From Planctomycetota bacterium (GTDB lineage: Bacteria; Planctomycetota; Planctomycetia; Pirellulales; Pirellulaceae), in contig JAHWKS010000182.1 in NCBI GenBank assembly GCA_019347795.1, positions 1-8,304 on the forward strand: 8,304 nt of DNA, in the 5' to 3' direction. Position numbers and translations under genes: made by a program. This document shows positions 1-7,392 of the stretch, piece after piece. Under the pieces are notes generated by a model that saw only the letters and a list, made by a program, of their open reading frames with translations, was not told the DNA's origin and did not search any database. How positions within the stretch are numbered: the first letter of the stretch is position 1; each line of letters begins with the position of its first letter.

Positions 1-300
1 GCGCTGGTGTTCCTGCTGCTGAACTTCTTCTCCGGGCTGATCTACGGGACGCGCGAGGCCGGCGAGCACATCGTAGACGAGGAGCACGGGCCGGTCCTGG
101 CCTATGCCGTGCCAATCGAGGACGTCGAGGGCGCCGGCGCGACCGAGGAGGAACAGATCGACCTGCACGCCGTCTTCGCCGCCGCCGATCCCGCCGCGGG
201 CGAGGGCGCATTCCGGGCCTGCGGCGCCTGCCATGCGCTCGAGCCGGGGGTGAACAAGGTCGGGCCGTCGCTCAACGACGTTGTCGGGCGCGACATCGGC
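1..300 (+). CDS. Membrane-anchored c-type cytochrome, both ends missing (alphaproteobacterial type)
   Basis: Reading frame 1 begins inside a hydrophobic anchor (ALVFLLLNFFSGLIYG). An acidic, Ala-rich periplasmic linker follows, then a class I cytochrome c domain start: ADPAAGEGAFRACGACHALEPG, with the haem-binding CGACH at bases 220-234, followed by KVGPSLNDVVGRDI. This matches the layout of the membrane-anchored cytochrome c (CycM/c552-like) of Rhodobacterales, which carries electrons between the bc1 complex and terminal oxidases (family knowledge). The start codon lies upstream of the window. The coding sense stops at about 280-300, just after the conserved GVVGR-like motif, so the distal half of the domain with the axial methionine is absent. 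The frame stays open to 1641, but beyond 300 it is only the antisense of a WD40 gene. The taxonomic type differs from the rest of the window, which suggests a chimeric join. The family call is firm; the exact 3' limit is not. Confidence 0.8.
280..300. other. Probable chimeric junction between a cytochrome c gene and a WD40 gene
   Basis: Two opposite-strand genes interrupt each other here. On the + strand the cytochrome reads sensibly up to VVGRDI (280-297). On the - strand the WD40 protein reads sensibly down to SIAAADVAPDN, the opening of another blade, which covers bases 280-312. Both readings are plausible across roughly 280-300, so the break point cannot be placed more exactly. It may contain short shared sequence, as expected of template switching or a misassembly. 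Neither gene has a stop codon here. Confidence 0.7.
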
Positions 301-3300
301 CGCCGCGATCGAGTCCGGCTGATCGAACTGCTGGAGCACAACTCCATCGCTGGCGCGGCAAACGCGGAGTCGCTTGTTGTGCGCGATCAGCAGCCTTTGT
401 CCATCCGCGGTGAAAGCGAGTCCGCCGCGCGGGACGTTCTCATCGTCGTCGCCCGAGTGCGGCGAATCGATGACAAGCTGCATTTCGCCGCCTTCGCTGC
501 GCCAAACCAAAACGCGCCCTTCCTCGTCGAGCGCGGCGAATTGGCCGCCGGCAGGACTGACCGCCAACCGCACGAGCGGCGCCTTCGCGCCCGGCAGGCG
601 TCGCAGCTCTTTCCCCTCAACGTCGCAAAGTTTCACGAACATATCGTCGCCCGCCGTCGCCAGTTGGACGCCGTCGGCGAGGAAGGCCGCGTCGTTCGTC
701 TTGCCCTCGTCGGCGAGGATCGCCCGCACCAGCGACATCGTCCACAGTCGAGCCATGTTATCGCCGCCGCCGGTGACCAGCGTCTTGGCGCTGTCGGCCA
801 TGGCCACGGCGAGAGCCGGCGCCGTATGTCCGGCGAAACGCTCCAGTTCGTAGCCGGCGGCGACGTCGTAGATGCGCACGAGATTGTCGTCGCCGCAGGC
901 GGCGATCATCCGGCCGTTGTCGCCGAACGATACGTCGCGAAGCGGGGCGGAGTGGGCGATCGTGCGAATCGGCGGCAGCGGCTCCTTGGGCAACGTGTCG
1001 GGCAGCGACCACAGGTGGAGATTTCCATCGGCGCACGCGGCCGCGACTTGCCGGCCTGCTGGCGAAGTCGCGACGGCCGTGACTTCGGCTGCGGGTCCGG
1101 CGAGCGTCGTCACGAGGGCGCCTGTTTCCAGGTTCCACAGCCGCATCGTTTTATCGGCCCCGCCGGAGATGATCGCCCGGCCGTCGGCGAAAGCGGCCAC
1201 GGAGTGGACGGCGCCTTCGTGCCCCGCGATGAGCTGCTTCACCGCCGGCTTGAATCGTCGCAGCGAGCCGTCGGCGTCGGCGGAGATCAGACGGTCGTTG
1301 CTGAATCCCGCGCCGATCGGGGCGGGTTCAGTGATCGCGAGGCGTTCGCGGAGTTGCCCGGCGGCGTCGAAGAGGCGGAGGCCGTCGGTGGAGGTAGTGA
1401 GAAGCTGGGCGCCGTCGGCGCGAAACCGCAAGCGTGCGGCGGGCGCCGTGTGGCCCGTCAGGCTGGCGAGCGCGGCGCCGTCGGCGGCGCTCCAGAGTTT
1501 TACGGAGTTGTCGCGGGAGGCCGAGGCGATTTTGGAGCCGTCGGGACTAATGGCGACCGCGATTACCGGCGCTCCGTGGGAAATCGTTCGCAACGCGGCG
1601 CCGGTTTCCGCATTCCACACGCGGACCGCGCCGTCCTGTGACCCGGAAACCAGCAACTCGCCGCGCACCGCCAGCGCGTTCACGGCTGCCGTGTGTCCAG
1701 TGATCGCGGGCGACTCCTCTCCGGCGGCGGTCCAACGACGGATGACGTTGTCGGCGCCGCCGGTGAACACTTGCGACCCATCGTCGTTCACGGCTACGGC
1801 GGCAATCTCAGCCGGCGAGTCGAACCGCGCCGCCAGTGGGAATTTCGCGTCGCTCAAGTCCCATAGCCGGGCCGTCTTGTCGGCGCCGCCGGTGATGAGC
1901 ATCGTAGAATCCTTGTTGAACGCCATCGCTCGGACTTCCCCAGTGTGGCCGAGCAGTTCGGCGACGACCTTGCCCGTTTCGCTGTCGTGAACCTGCACGG
2001 TCGGGCGCTCATTGACGGTTCCTGCGACCGCGATCAAGGCGCCATCATCGTTGACGACCGAGAGCGTGGCGGCCATTGCAGCGCCGGGGATTGTCTCTCG
2101 CTCGGCGGCAAGATCCCAAATGCGGATCGTGCCGTCGGCGCCGGCGGAAACAAGCGTCTCATCGTTGGGAACAAAGACCACGTCTGTGACTTCGCCGACG
2201 TGGCCAAGAAGATTCGCGGGACCGCCCGAGCCGTCCTCCGGCAGTTGCGGCTGGAGCTTGCCTTCGGCGGTGGCGGGGAACCTCCAGAGTGTGACGACGC
2301 CGTCGGCGTTGCCCGAGGCGAGCCGCACGCCGTCAAGCGCCAAAGAGGCGACCGGACCTTCATGTCCCGGCAGCGTAAGGAGGGCGTTCCCCGCGGGGTT
2401 GTCGAACAACCGCACGGCGCCGTCCGGCCCGCCGGTGGCGGAGAAGGCGCCGTCGGCGGAAATCGCGACCTCCAACACCGCCGCGTTGTGCCCGGGAAGC
2501 GATTTGGGCGGCGCCGGCGGCAAGTTCCATACTTTGAGCAGCCCGTCCTCGGCGGTGGTGGCGAGCAGATTGCCGGAGGGATGGATCGCCGCCGAGGTGA
2601 TCGGCGCCGCATGCGATCCCAGCACGCCGCGGGGGGCGCCGTCGGCCGGGTTCCACAGGCGGAGTTCGCCGGCCCGATCGCCGCTGGCAAGCATCGCGGT
2701 GTCATTGCCGAAAGCGACCGTTGTCACCGCCTCGGCGTGTCCTTGGATCGCACGGATTGCCTGACCATTGGCGGGATTCCACAACCGCACCGTCTTGTCG
2801 GCCGAGCCGGTCGCCGCGAATTGTCCGCCCGCGGCGATATCGACCGCCAGCACGTCGCCGGTGTGACCCGCCAGCGGCGTGGGAGGCTGCGGCAATCGCC
2901 AGATGCGGATCAAACCGTCATCGCCGGCCGATACAAATCGCTGATTGTCGGGATGATACGCCACCGCCGGCACGGCGCCGTCGTGGCCGTGCAGGTAATG
3001 GCGGTCGATGCCGTCGCCGAGGCTCCAGAATTGCATCCGGCCGGAGGCGCCTCCCGCGGCGGCGAGGGCGTTGTTCCCGCTGATCGCCGCAGACAGCGCG
3101 GGACCGGCGAGGCCTTCCAGCGATCGCACGAGCTGCCCGTTGGCCGGGTTAAAGACCCGCACCGCGTTCTCGCTGGCGGTCAGAGCGAGTTGGCTATTGC
3201 TCGTGATCGCCACCGCCCGCACGGGACCGGCTTGTTCGGCCATTTCGCGAGGAGCCGGAACCGGCAGCCGCCAAACCTTGAGCAGTCCATCGGCGCCGGT

Positions 3301-3969
3301 GGAGATCAATTGTTGATTGTTGGGATGATACGCCAGGCCCGTCACGTCGCCGGAGTGCGCCCCCAGCACGCCTTCCGGCTTCCCGTCGAGTGGATTGAAA
3401 AGGCGAATGACGCCCTCCGCATCGGCAAGAGCGACCTGGTTGTTGTCGTTTCGGTAGGCGGCCTCCGTAATCGGCGCCGTGAGCCCGTCCAGCGCGACCA
3501 TCAGCTTGCCGTCCGCGATCCGCCAAATGCGGGCGAGACGATCATCGCCAGCGGTGAGGAACCGCTCGCCATTGGTGCTTGCCGCCACAGCCCGCACCGG
3601 CGCCGTGTGCCCGTCGAACACCGCCAGCGGATCGGGCTGCGGGGCGTCCCACAGGCGAAGCGTGTTGTCGCCGGCCCCGGAGACGAAGTAGCGGTTATTC
3701 GGGTCGGCCGCCAGACACATCACCGGGCCGGTGTGTCCCTGCAGGCGCCGCAGTTCCTCGCCCGTCGCGGCGTCCCAGATTTTGATTGTCTGGTCGGCGC
3801 TGCCGGTGGCGACGTAGCGACCGCTGGGCGTATGGGCGACGGAGGTGACCGTGGAGGCATGACCGCCGAGCGTCTGCGTTTCCACATTGACTTGACCCGC
3901 GGCGCCGTTCGGGAGAAGCAGGCTCGCCGCGACAAATGCGGCGGCGAGAATCCATTTTTTGCTCGCCAT
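280..3969 (-). CDS. Giant secreted WD40 repeat protein, C-terminus cut off
   Basis: One uninterrupted - strand frame starts at ATG 3969, with AGGAAG at 3975-3980 as ribosome binding site five bases upstream. The N-terminus is a Sec-type signal peptide (KK, then WILAAAFVAASLLLP, likely cleavage near residues 25-28), so the protein should be exported. From about residue 33 to the break near 1223-1230 it is solid WD40 repeats. I count 28 blades plus the start of a 29th, many ending in classical forms such as GSADQTIKIWD, GSADKTVRLWN and GGADKTARLWD. Twenty-eight would fit four seven-bladed propellers, but several blades are degenerate (for example near 630-662 and 880-907). No enzymatic or haem motif is present in the visible part. 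WD40 propellers are binding scaffolds; the ligand is unknown. The frame stays open to base 1 only because the antisense of the cytochrome has no stop there, so the true C-terminus is not in the window. Confidence 0.85.
2113..3612 (-). repeat. Three-blade super-repeat (about 124 residues, 372 bp) in the WD40 gene
   Basis: Blades 3-5, 6-8, 9-11 and 12-14 form four successive units. The last blade of each carries a shared pattern (H-x3-V-T, often YHP-N, then DGLLKVW or DGLIRIW), and a proline-rich linker such as RLPVPAP, RLPQPP or NLPPAPP follows in the first three. The closing tryptophans fall at residues 233, 357, 481 and 618, giving steps of 124, 124 and 137 (a linker insert explains the last). 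The periodicity persists in the DNA: bases 2942-2963 and 3314-3335 are 22-mers with one difference, exactly 372 bp apart. This points to growth by duplication of three-blade blocks. Confidence 0.75.
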
Positions 3970-4128
3970 AGGGACTTCCTGAAAGAGCGAGGGGCCGGTC
4001 ATATAAACCAGCATTGATGATAATGGGCGACGCCAGCAATGTCGATCATGGCGACTGGCGAGGGTAGAAGATTCGGCCGAAGCGGGTTATCGTGGAATGC
4101 TCCCGCATCAAGTCCCGCCATTAAGCTC
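3970..4128. other. Divergent intergenic region, WD40 gene / ferredoxin gene
   Basis: These 159 bases lie between two genes transcribed away from each other, so at least one promoter per side is expected. A GATAAT at 4019-4024 (+ strand) resembles a -10 box but has no good -35 partner (CGGTCA at 17-bp spacing), and a - strand TATATG near 4000-4006 also lacks a partner. An ATG at 4039 is in frame with the ferredoxin and open throughout, but the 30 extra residues are low in family resemblance. No terminator, operator or RNA structure was recognised. Confidence 0.4.
3975..3980 (-). promoter_or_regulatory. Ribosome binding site of the WD40 gene
   Basis: AGGAAG on the - strand, five bases before ATG 3969. 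It decides the start, since the encoded product then begins directly with a signal peptide. Confidence 0.55.
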
Positions 4129-4509
4129 ATGCCCCAATCTGCCGACCCGCAACTGCGTTCCGCGCGGCGCCGCGCCGCAAAGCTCGGCGCCGCTTCCGCC
4201 GAGCGCGTCATCTTGATGTGCTACGATAAAGACCGGGCGAAGTGCGCCGGCCGCAAGCAGATGAAGGAGTCGTGGCGGTATCTCAAGGAGCGGTTGAAAG
4301 TCCTCAAGCTGCACCGGCGGGGCGGGGTGATGCGAATTCGCAGCTACTGCCTGGACGTCTGCCACGGCGGCCCGATCGTGGTCGTGGAGCCCGACGGCTG
4401 CTGGTACGGTCGCTGTACGCCGGAGGTGCTGGAGCGAATTATTCAGGAGCATCTGCTCGGCGGAGAGCCGGTCGAGGAGTACCTCATCGCCCGGCGTTCT
4501 TCAGAGTGA
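4129..4509 (+). CDS. Thioredoxin-fold [2Fe-2S] ferredoxin
   Basis: A 126-residue protein with the pattern of the thioredoxin-like [2Fe-2S] ferredoxins. The first cysteine pair is C31-x7-C39 ([10 protein letters not shown]), and a central helix follows with many basic residues ([18 protein letters not shown]). The second pair is C74-x3-C78 in [19 protein letters not shown], followed by WYG and a C-terminal helix ([15 protein letters not shown]). The four cysteines are the expected cluster ligands; the protein should be a cytoplasmic single-electron carrier whose partner is unknown. ATG 4129 is preferred because the family domain begins soon after. An in-frame ATG at 4039 would add 30 residues of poor resemblance, and neither start has a clear Shine-Dalgarno sequence. 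Two further cysteines (C91, C96) flank the WYG segment where homologues, as I remember them, usually have other residues. The gene converges on the di-haem cytochrome gene with 3 bases between the stop codons. Confidence 0.8.
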   Translation: MPQSADPQLRSARRRAAKLGAASAERVILMCYDKDRAKCAGRKQMKESWRYLKERLKVLKLHRRGGVMRIRSYCLDVCHGGPIVVVEPDGCWYGRCTPEVLERIIQEHLLGGEPVEEYLIARRSSE

Positions 4510-4512
4510 TTG

Positions 4513-5916
4513 TCACAGGCACAGAAGGAACGCCACCAAGGCGTCTTTCTCTTCCTGCTGAAGTTTGAGGCCGAGGACGAGGTTGAAGAACTCGACCGTG
4601 TCGTCCAGCGTCATGAGCCGGCCATCGTGGTGGTAGGGGGGCGAGTCCTTAACGCCTCGCAGGGTGAACGTCTTGATCGGACCGTCCGGGATGTTGTACT
4701 GCCCGTTCACCAGGTCGGGCTTGTAGAACCGCCCCAGGTGCAGGTCGTGCATCTTGTCGTCGAGGTAGAATGGCGCCGGATGGCACTCGGCGCAGCGGGC
4801 CTTGCCGAAGAACAGCTCCTGGCCCATCAGTTCCTGCTCGGTCGCCTTCTCGGGGATAAGCCTGCCCGACTCATCCAGCTTCGGCGCCGGGGGAAAGGCG
4901 AACATGTTCTGCATCTGGGCCATCATAGACACCTGACTGCTCCGGTCGGGCAGGTGAACGCCCTTCTTGGCCGCGGTCACGTGATCGCCGTCGAAGTAGG
5001 CGGTTCGCTGCTCGAACTCCGTGAAATCCTCGACCGAGCGGAGCGAACGCTTTGATCCGTGGATCTGCTGGTTGAATATTCCCCGCAGGCTGACGGTGTC
5101 GATGCGGAAGCGGGTGTCTTGCGGCCGGGTGTCGGGGTTGAGGTGAAACGCGGCGTTCGTGTGGCCGTTGGAGTGGCAGTCGAGGCAACTGACGCCAAGC
5201 TCCGGCTCGACCGACTTGCGGTCCTCGGTCTGGTTGAACTGCTGCTGGGGGAACGGCGTCAGCAAGAGCCGCATTCCCTCCATTTGCACCGGCGTGACAA
5301 TGCCGTGGAGCAGCTGGTAGTAGTTCTTGATCGTCAGCAGCTTGCCTTGCGAGACGTCGCCCAAATCCGGCCGGGTGGTGAGGAAGATGGGGGGCGGGAA
5401 CTCCGGCGTGAGGTGATCGGGAAGGTCGAAGTTCACGTCGAAGCGTTCGAGGCTGCGCTTCTCGGCTTCGCGAATCTGCTTGATCTGATCCTCGGGAAAC
5501 ACCTGGCCGCCCACCGCGTGTTTGGGATGCGGCAGCGGGCGGAAGCCCATGGGGAACAGGTCCTGCTGCTTGATTTGCTCAGGCGCCATCGCGGCCAACT
5601 GCTCCCACGTGGCGTCGCCGTGCAGCTTTACCCGTACGCCTTGCTGCACCGCTTTGCGGCCGCCCGACATCATTAAATCGGACGGCTGGTCGCTGAGGTC
5701 GTAACGCCGCTGGAGAAGTTGCTGCTGCACCTGCATGAACCGATCGCGGGCGGCGCTTTCCTTCTCGTGGATTTCCTCAAAGCTTTGCCCGATGACGACG
5801 GGCAAATACGTGTTCTGGTCCGCCCGCTTCTTCTTCAGCTCCTGGGCGGTGAGGGCGTCGGCGGTGACGACTCCGGCCAAGGCCGCCACGCAGGCTGCGA
5901 TTCGGAGGTGCTTCAT
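4513..5916 (-). CDS. Di-haem cytochrome c peroxidase / MauG-like protein
   Basis: A 467-residue protein with a signal peptide (MKHLRIAACVAALAGVVTADALTAQ), so it is exported and would receive haem in the periplasm. There are two CxxCH haem c sites, CLDCH at 244-248 and CAECH at 375-379. The C-terminal signature TLRGVKDSPPYHHDGR, then TLDDTVEFFN (residues 418-445), is typical of the bacterial cytochrome c peroxidase/MauG family, which reduces peroxide or performs haem-driven oxidations. A second related segment (SLRGIFNQQIHGSKRSLRS, 276-294) lies between the haems. Usual CCPs are around 330-350 residues with the first haem site near the N-terminus. Here about 220 residues precede it, including SLERFDVNFDLPDHLTPEFP and MRLLLTPFPQQQFNQT, which I recall from long homologues often labelled 'cytochrome B6'. 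In the peroxidase signature the residue before HDG is His where Met is common. The substrate cannot be told from sequence. No Shine-Dalgarno precedes ATG 5916. Confidence 0.8.
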   Translation of the reverse strand: MKHLRIAACVAALAGVVTADALTAQELKKKRADQNTYLPVVIGQSFEEIHEKESAARDRFMQVQQQLLQRRYDLSDQPSDLMMSGGRKAVQQGVRVKLHGDATWEQLAAMAPEQIKQQDLFPMGFRPLPHPKHAVGGQVFPEDQIKQIREAEKRSLERFDVNFDLPDHLTPEFPPPIFLTTRPDLGDVSQGKLLTIKNYYQLLHGIVTPVQMEGMRLLLTPFPQQQFNQTEDRKSVEPELGVSCLDCHSNGHTNAAFHLNPDTRPQDTRFRIDTVSLRGIFNQQIHGSKRSLRSVEDFTEFEQRTAYFDGDHVTAAKKGVHLPDRSSQVSMMAQMQNMFAFPPAPKLDESGRLIPEKATEQELMGQELFFGKARCAECHPAPFYLDDKMHDLHLGRFYKPDLVNGQYNIPDGPIKTFTLRGVKDSPPYHHDGRLMTLDDTVEFFNLVLGLKLQQEEKDALVAFLLCL

Positions 5917-5926
5917 CGGAGGTGCT
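5903..5926. repeat. Short direct repeat across the di-haem gene start codon
   Basis: CGGAGGTGCT occurs at 5903-5912 and again at 5917-5926, 14 bases apart. On the - strand the two copies flank the ATG (AGCACCTCCG ATG A AGCACCTCCG), so codons 2-6 echo the leader. This looks like a small tandem duplication; whether it affects translation is unknown. Confidence 0.6.
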
Positions 5927-5933
5927 CACTGGT

Positions 5934-5958
5934 AGGTCCCGCCTGCCGGGCGGGACCT
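5934..5958. terminator. GC-rich hairpin between the dehydrogenase and di-haem genes
   Basis: AGGTCCCGCC (5934-5943) and GGCGGGACCT (5949-5958) form a perfect 10-bp stem with a five-base loop. It lies 20 bases beyond the dehydrogenase stop codon, inside the 61-bp gap before the next same-strand gene. Neither strand has a T-run after the stem, so a classical Rho-independent terminator is not proven. A REP-like dispersed intergenic palindrome or an mRNA-stabilising stem between two cotranscribed genes are alternatives. Confidence 0.45.
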
Positions 5959-5977
5959 TCGGGAGGTGGCGAGATAA

Positions 5978-7202
5978 TCACGCCGGCTGGAGGGCCGGTT
6001 CGAGTTCGACTTTCAGCCAGCCGGCTTCGCGACGGTCGAACGATTCATACGCTTCGATGGCCGACATCAGCGGCTCTTCCTGCGAGAGGATTGTGGTCGG
6101 ATCGACTTCGCCGCTGCGCACCTTGCGGACCAGCATCGGCAGGTAGCGGCGATGGTTGCAGTTGCCCATCTTCAGCGTGAGGTTCTTGTTCATCGCCTGC
6201 CCGATGGGGAACGATTCGAGCTGCGGCGGATAGACGCCGATCACCGAGAGCGTCCCCGCTTTCGCCAGGGCCTCGACCGCCCACGACAATGCCTGACTGG
6301 GCGCATCGCCGGGGACCCAGGTCTCGCCGTGGGGATTTGTCTTCGGGGCGACTTGCTTGACCTCCTGCTCGAACTGCTTTCGCCGCTTGCGGCTCTCGGC
6401 CGCCGGGCCGGCGTGCGGCGTTTGAGCATCGACCCCGACCGCATCGATGGCTCGATCCGGACCAATCCCGCCGGTGAGCTTCTTGAGCATCTCGACGGGG
6501 TCTTCCTCCTCGAAGTGGATCGCCTCGGCGCCCAACTCCTGCGCTTTCGCCAGGCGGTTCTCAATGTGGTCGATCGCGAATGCCCTCCCGGCCCCCAGCA
6601 GAAAGGCGCTGAGGATGGCAAACTGCCCCACCGGGCCGCAGCCGAACACCGCCACGGTGTCGCCTGGCTTGATCTCGGCCAACTCGGCGCCGAAGTAGCC
6701 GGTCGGGAAGATGTCCGAGAGGAGGATCGCCTGCTCATCGGTCACATCGTCGGGAAGTTTCACAGGGCCGACGTTGGCGAAGGGGATTCTTGCATACTCA
6801 GCCTGCAAGCCATCGAAAGGCCCGCTTGCTTTCGGGCCGCCGAAAAACGCCGTTCCCGCGTCGCGCCCCTGCGGATTGGCCACGTCGCACTGGGCGTAGT
6901 ACCCCGCCCGGCAATATGAGCAGTAGTAGCCGCAGCCGATGGTGGAGGGGATCACCACGCGGTCCCCCGGCCGAAGATTGCGAACCTCTTTCCCCACCTC
7001 CTCAACGACGCCAACCGCCTCATGCCCGAGGATCGTGCCCGGCTTCATCCCGGCCACCGTGCCGCGGACGAAGTGCAAAATCGGTACCGCAGATGGCGCT
7101 TGCGGTGATCCGCACGATGGCGTCAGTGGCGTCGGCGATTCTTGGATCCGCCACCTTCTCCAGCCGAATATCTCCCACTCCATGAAACACGACGGCGTTC
7201 AT
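5978..7202 (-). CDS. Zinc-dependent alcohol dehydrogenase (FDH-like), one-base frameshift near 5' end
   Basis: Reading from ATG 7202 gives MNAVVFHGVGDIRLEKVADP and so on to ASAICGTD. The frame is then lost and resumes one base over with LHFVRGTVAGMKPGTILGHE. Removing one base from the A run at 7077-7080 restores a complete 407-residue protein. GGAGG at 7210-7214, seven bases upstream, supports this start. The repaired protein has the medium-chain dehydrogenase layout: catalytic zinc ligands C38 and H60-E61 (GHE), a structural zinc lobe C90, C94, C97, C105, a Rossmann motif GCGPVG at 187-192, and Asp211 at the end of the second strand, favouring NAD. The loop around 260-300 and the region FPIGQAMNKNLTLKMGNCNH resemble the glutathione-independent formaldehyde dehydrogenase-like branch; the true alcohol or aldehyde substrate is unknown. 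An uninterrupted frame from ATG 7183 covers most of the gene but lacks the correct N-terminus and catalytic Cys. The frameshift may be a sequencing error or a recent lesion. Confidence 0.85.
7077..7080. other. Frameshift site: AAAA run in the dehydrogenase gene
   Basis: On the - strand the sequence reads ACC GAT TTTGCACTTCGTC. With three T instead of four it gives T-D-L-H-F-V, the family motif after the catalytic Cys. One surplus base in this homopolymer separates the N-terminal frame from the rest of the gene. Confidence 0.8.
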
Positions 7203-7209
7203 CGCTTCG

Positions 7210-7214
7210 CCTCC
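7210..7214 (-). promoter_or_regulatory. Ribosome binding site of the dehydrogenase gene
   Basis: GGAGG on the - strand lies seven bases before ATG 7202. It is the strongest Shine-Dalgarno sequence in the window and supports the start at 7202 over ATG 7183. Confidence 0.65.
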
Positions 7215-7290
7215 GGTTTGCGTCGAAATACCCGGTGTAGAAGGCGGCAAATGTTGTGCCAACGGGCATCTCCGCCTCCGCTGCCCGATA

Positions 7291-7319
7291 TTGGTGCCCT
7301 GCCGCCTTTCCCCTATACT
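7291..7319 (+). promoter_or_regulatory. Candidate sigma70-type promoter for cysD
   Basis: TTGGTG (7291-7296), a spacer of 17 bases, then TATACT (7314-7319), within the 190-bp divergent region between the dehydrogenase and cysD. The -10 box has five of six consensus bases and the -35 has three of six. Transcription would begin near 7326 and give a leader of roughly 65 bases. No sulfur-responsive riboswitch or operator was recognised in the leader, and no matching promoter for the dehydrogenase was found on the other strand. Confidence 0.4.
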
Positions 7320-7392
7320 TCGAGCAGTCCGGCAATCGTGAGATCCGGCGCCAAATTTCCCATTTTATCAGCGATAATCCTGCCTCCGCCGC

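Noticed and set aside
1..279. Extension of the WD40 frame to base 1 on the - strand
   Set aside because: The frame is open, but the translation after about residue 1230 loses all WD40 character and mirrors a clear cytochrome c on the other strand.
301..1641. Long + strand open frame continuing from the cytochrome
   Set aside because: Beyond about 300 it is the exact codon-for-codon antisense of the WD40 gene; its Arg/Gly-rich translation has no domain, and the - strand reads as regular WD40 blades.
2000..3900. Frequent GGCGCC/GCCGTCGGCG motifs as possible dispersed regulatory repeats
   Set aside because: They arise from the recurring Ala-Asp-Gly-Ala codons of the WD40 blades in a GC-rich gene and keep the codon phase.
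872..4017. Other long + strand open frames (872-1990, 1945-4017, 2012-2764)
   Set aside because: These are antisense or out-of-phase shadows of the GC-rich, repetitive WD40 gene and their translations are low in complexity without recognisable motifs.
4039..4128. Ferredoxin start at ATG 4039
   Set aside because: In frame, but it would add 30 residues of no family resemblance and has no ribosome binding site; ATG 4129 fits better, though neither start is proven.
4510..5676. + strand open frames 4510-5055 and 5059-5676
   Set aside because: They are antisense to the di-haem cytochrome gene, which has a signal peptide, two CxxCH sites and family signatures.
6152..6919. + strand open frame of 255 codons
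   Set aside because: Antisense shadow of the zinc dehydrogenase with no motif of its own.
7020..7262. Separate small 80-residue - strand gene
   Set aside because: It contains the true N-terminus of the dehydrogenase (from 7202) and then runs out of frame after the A4 run; it is a fragment, not its own gene.
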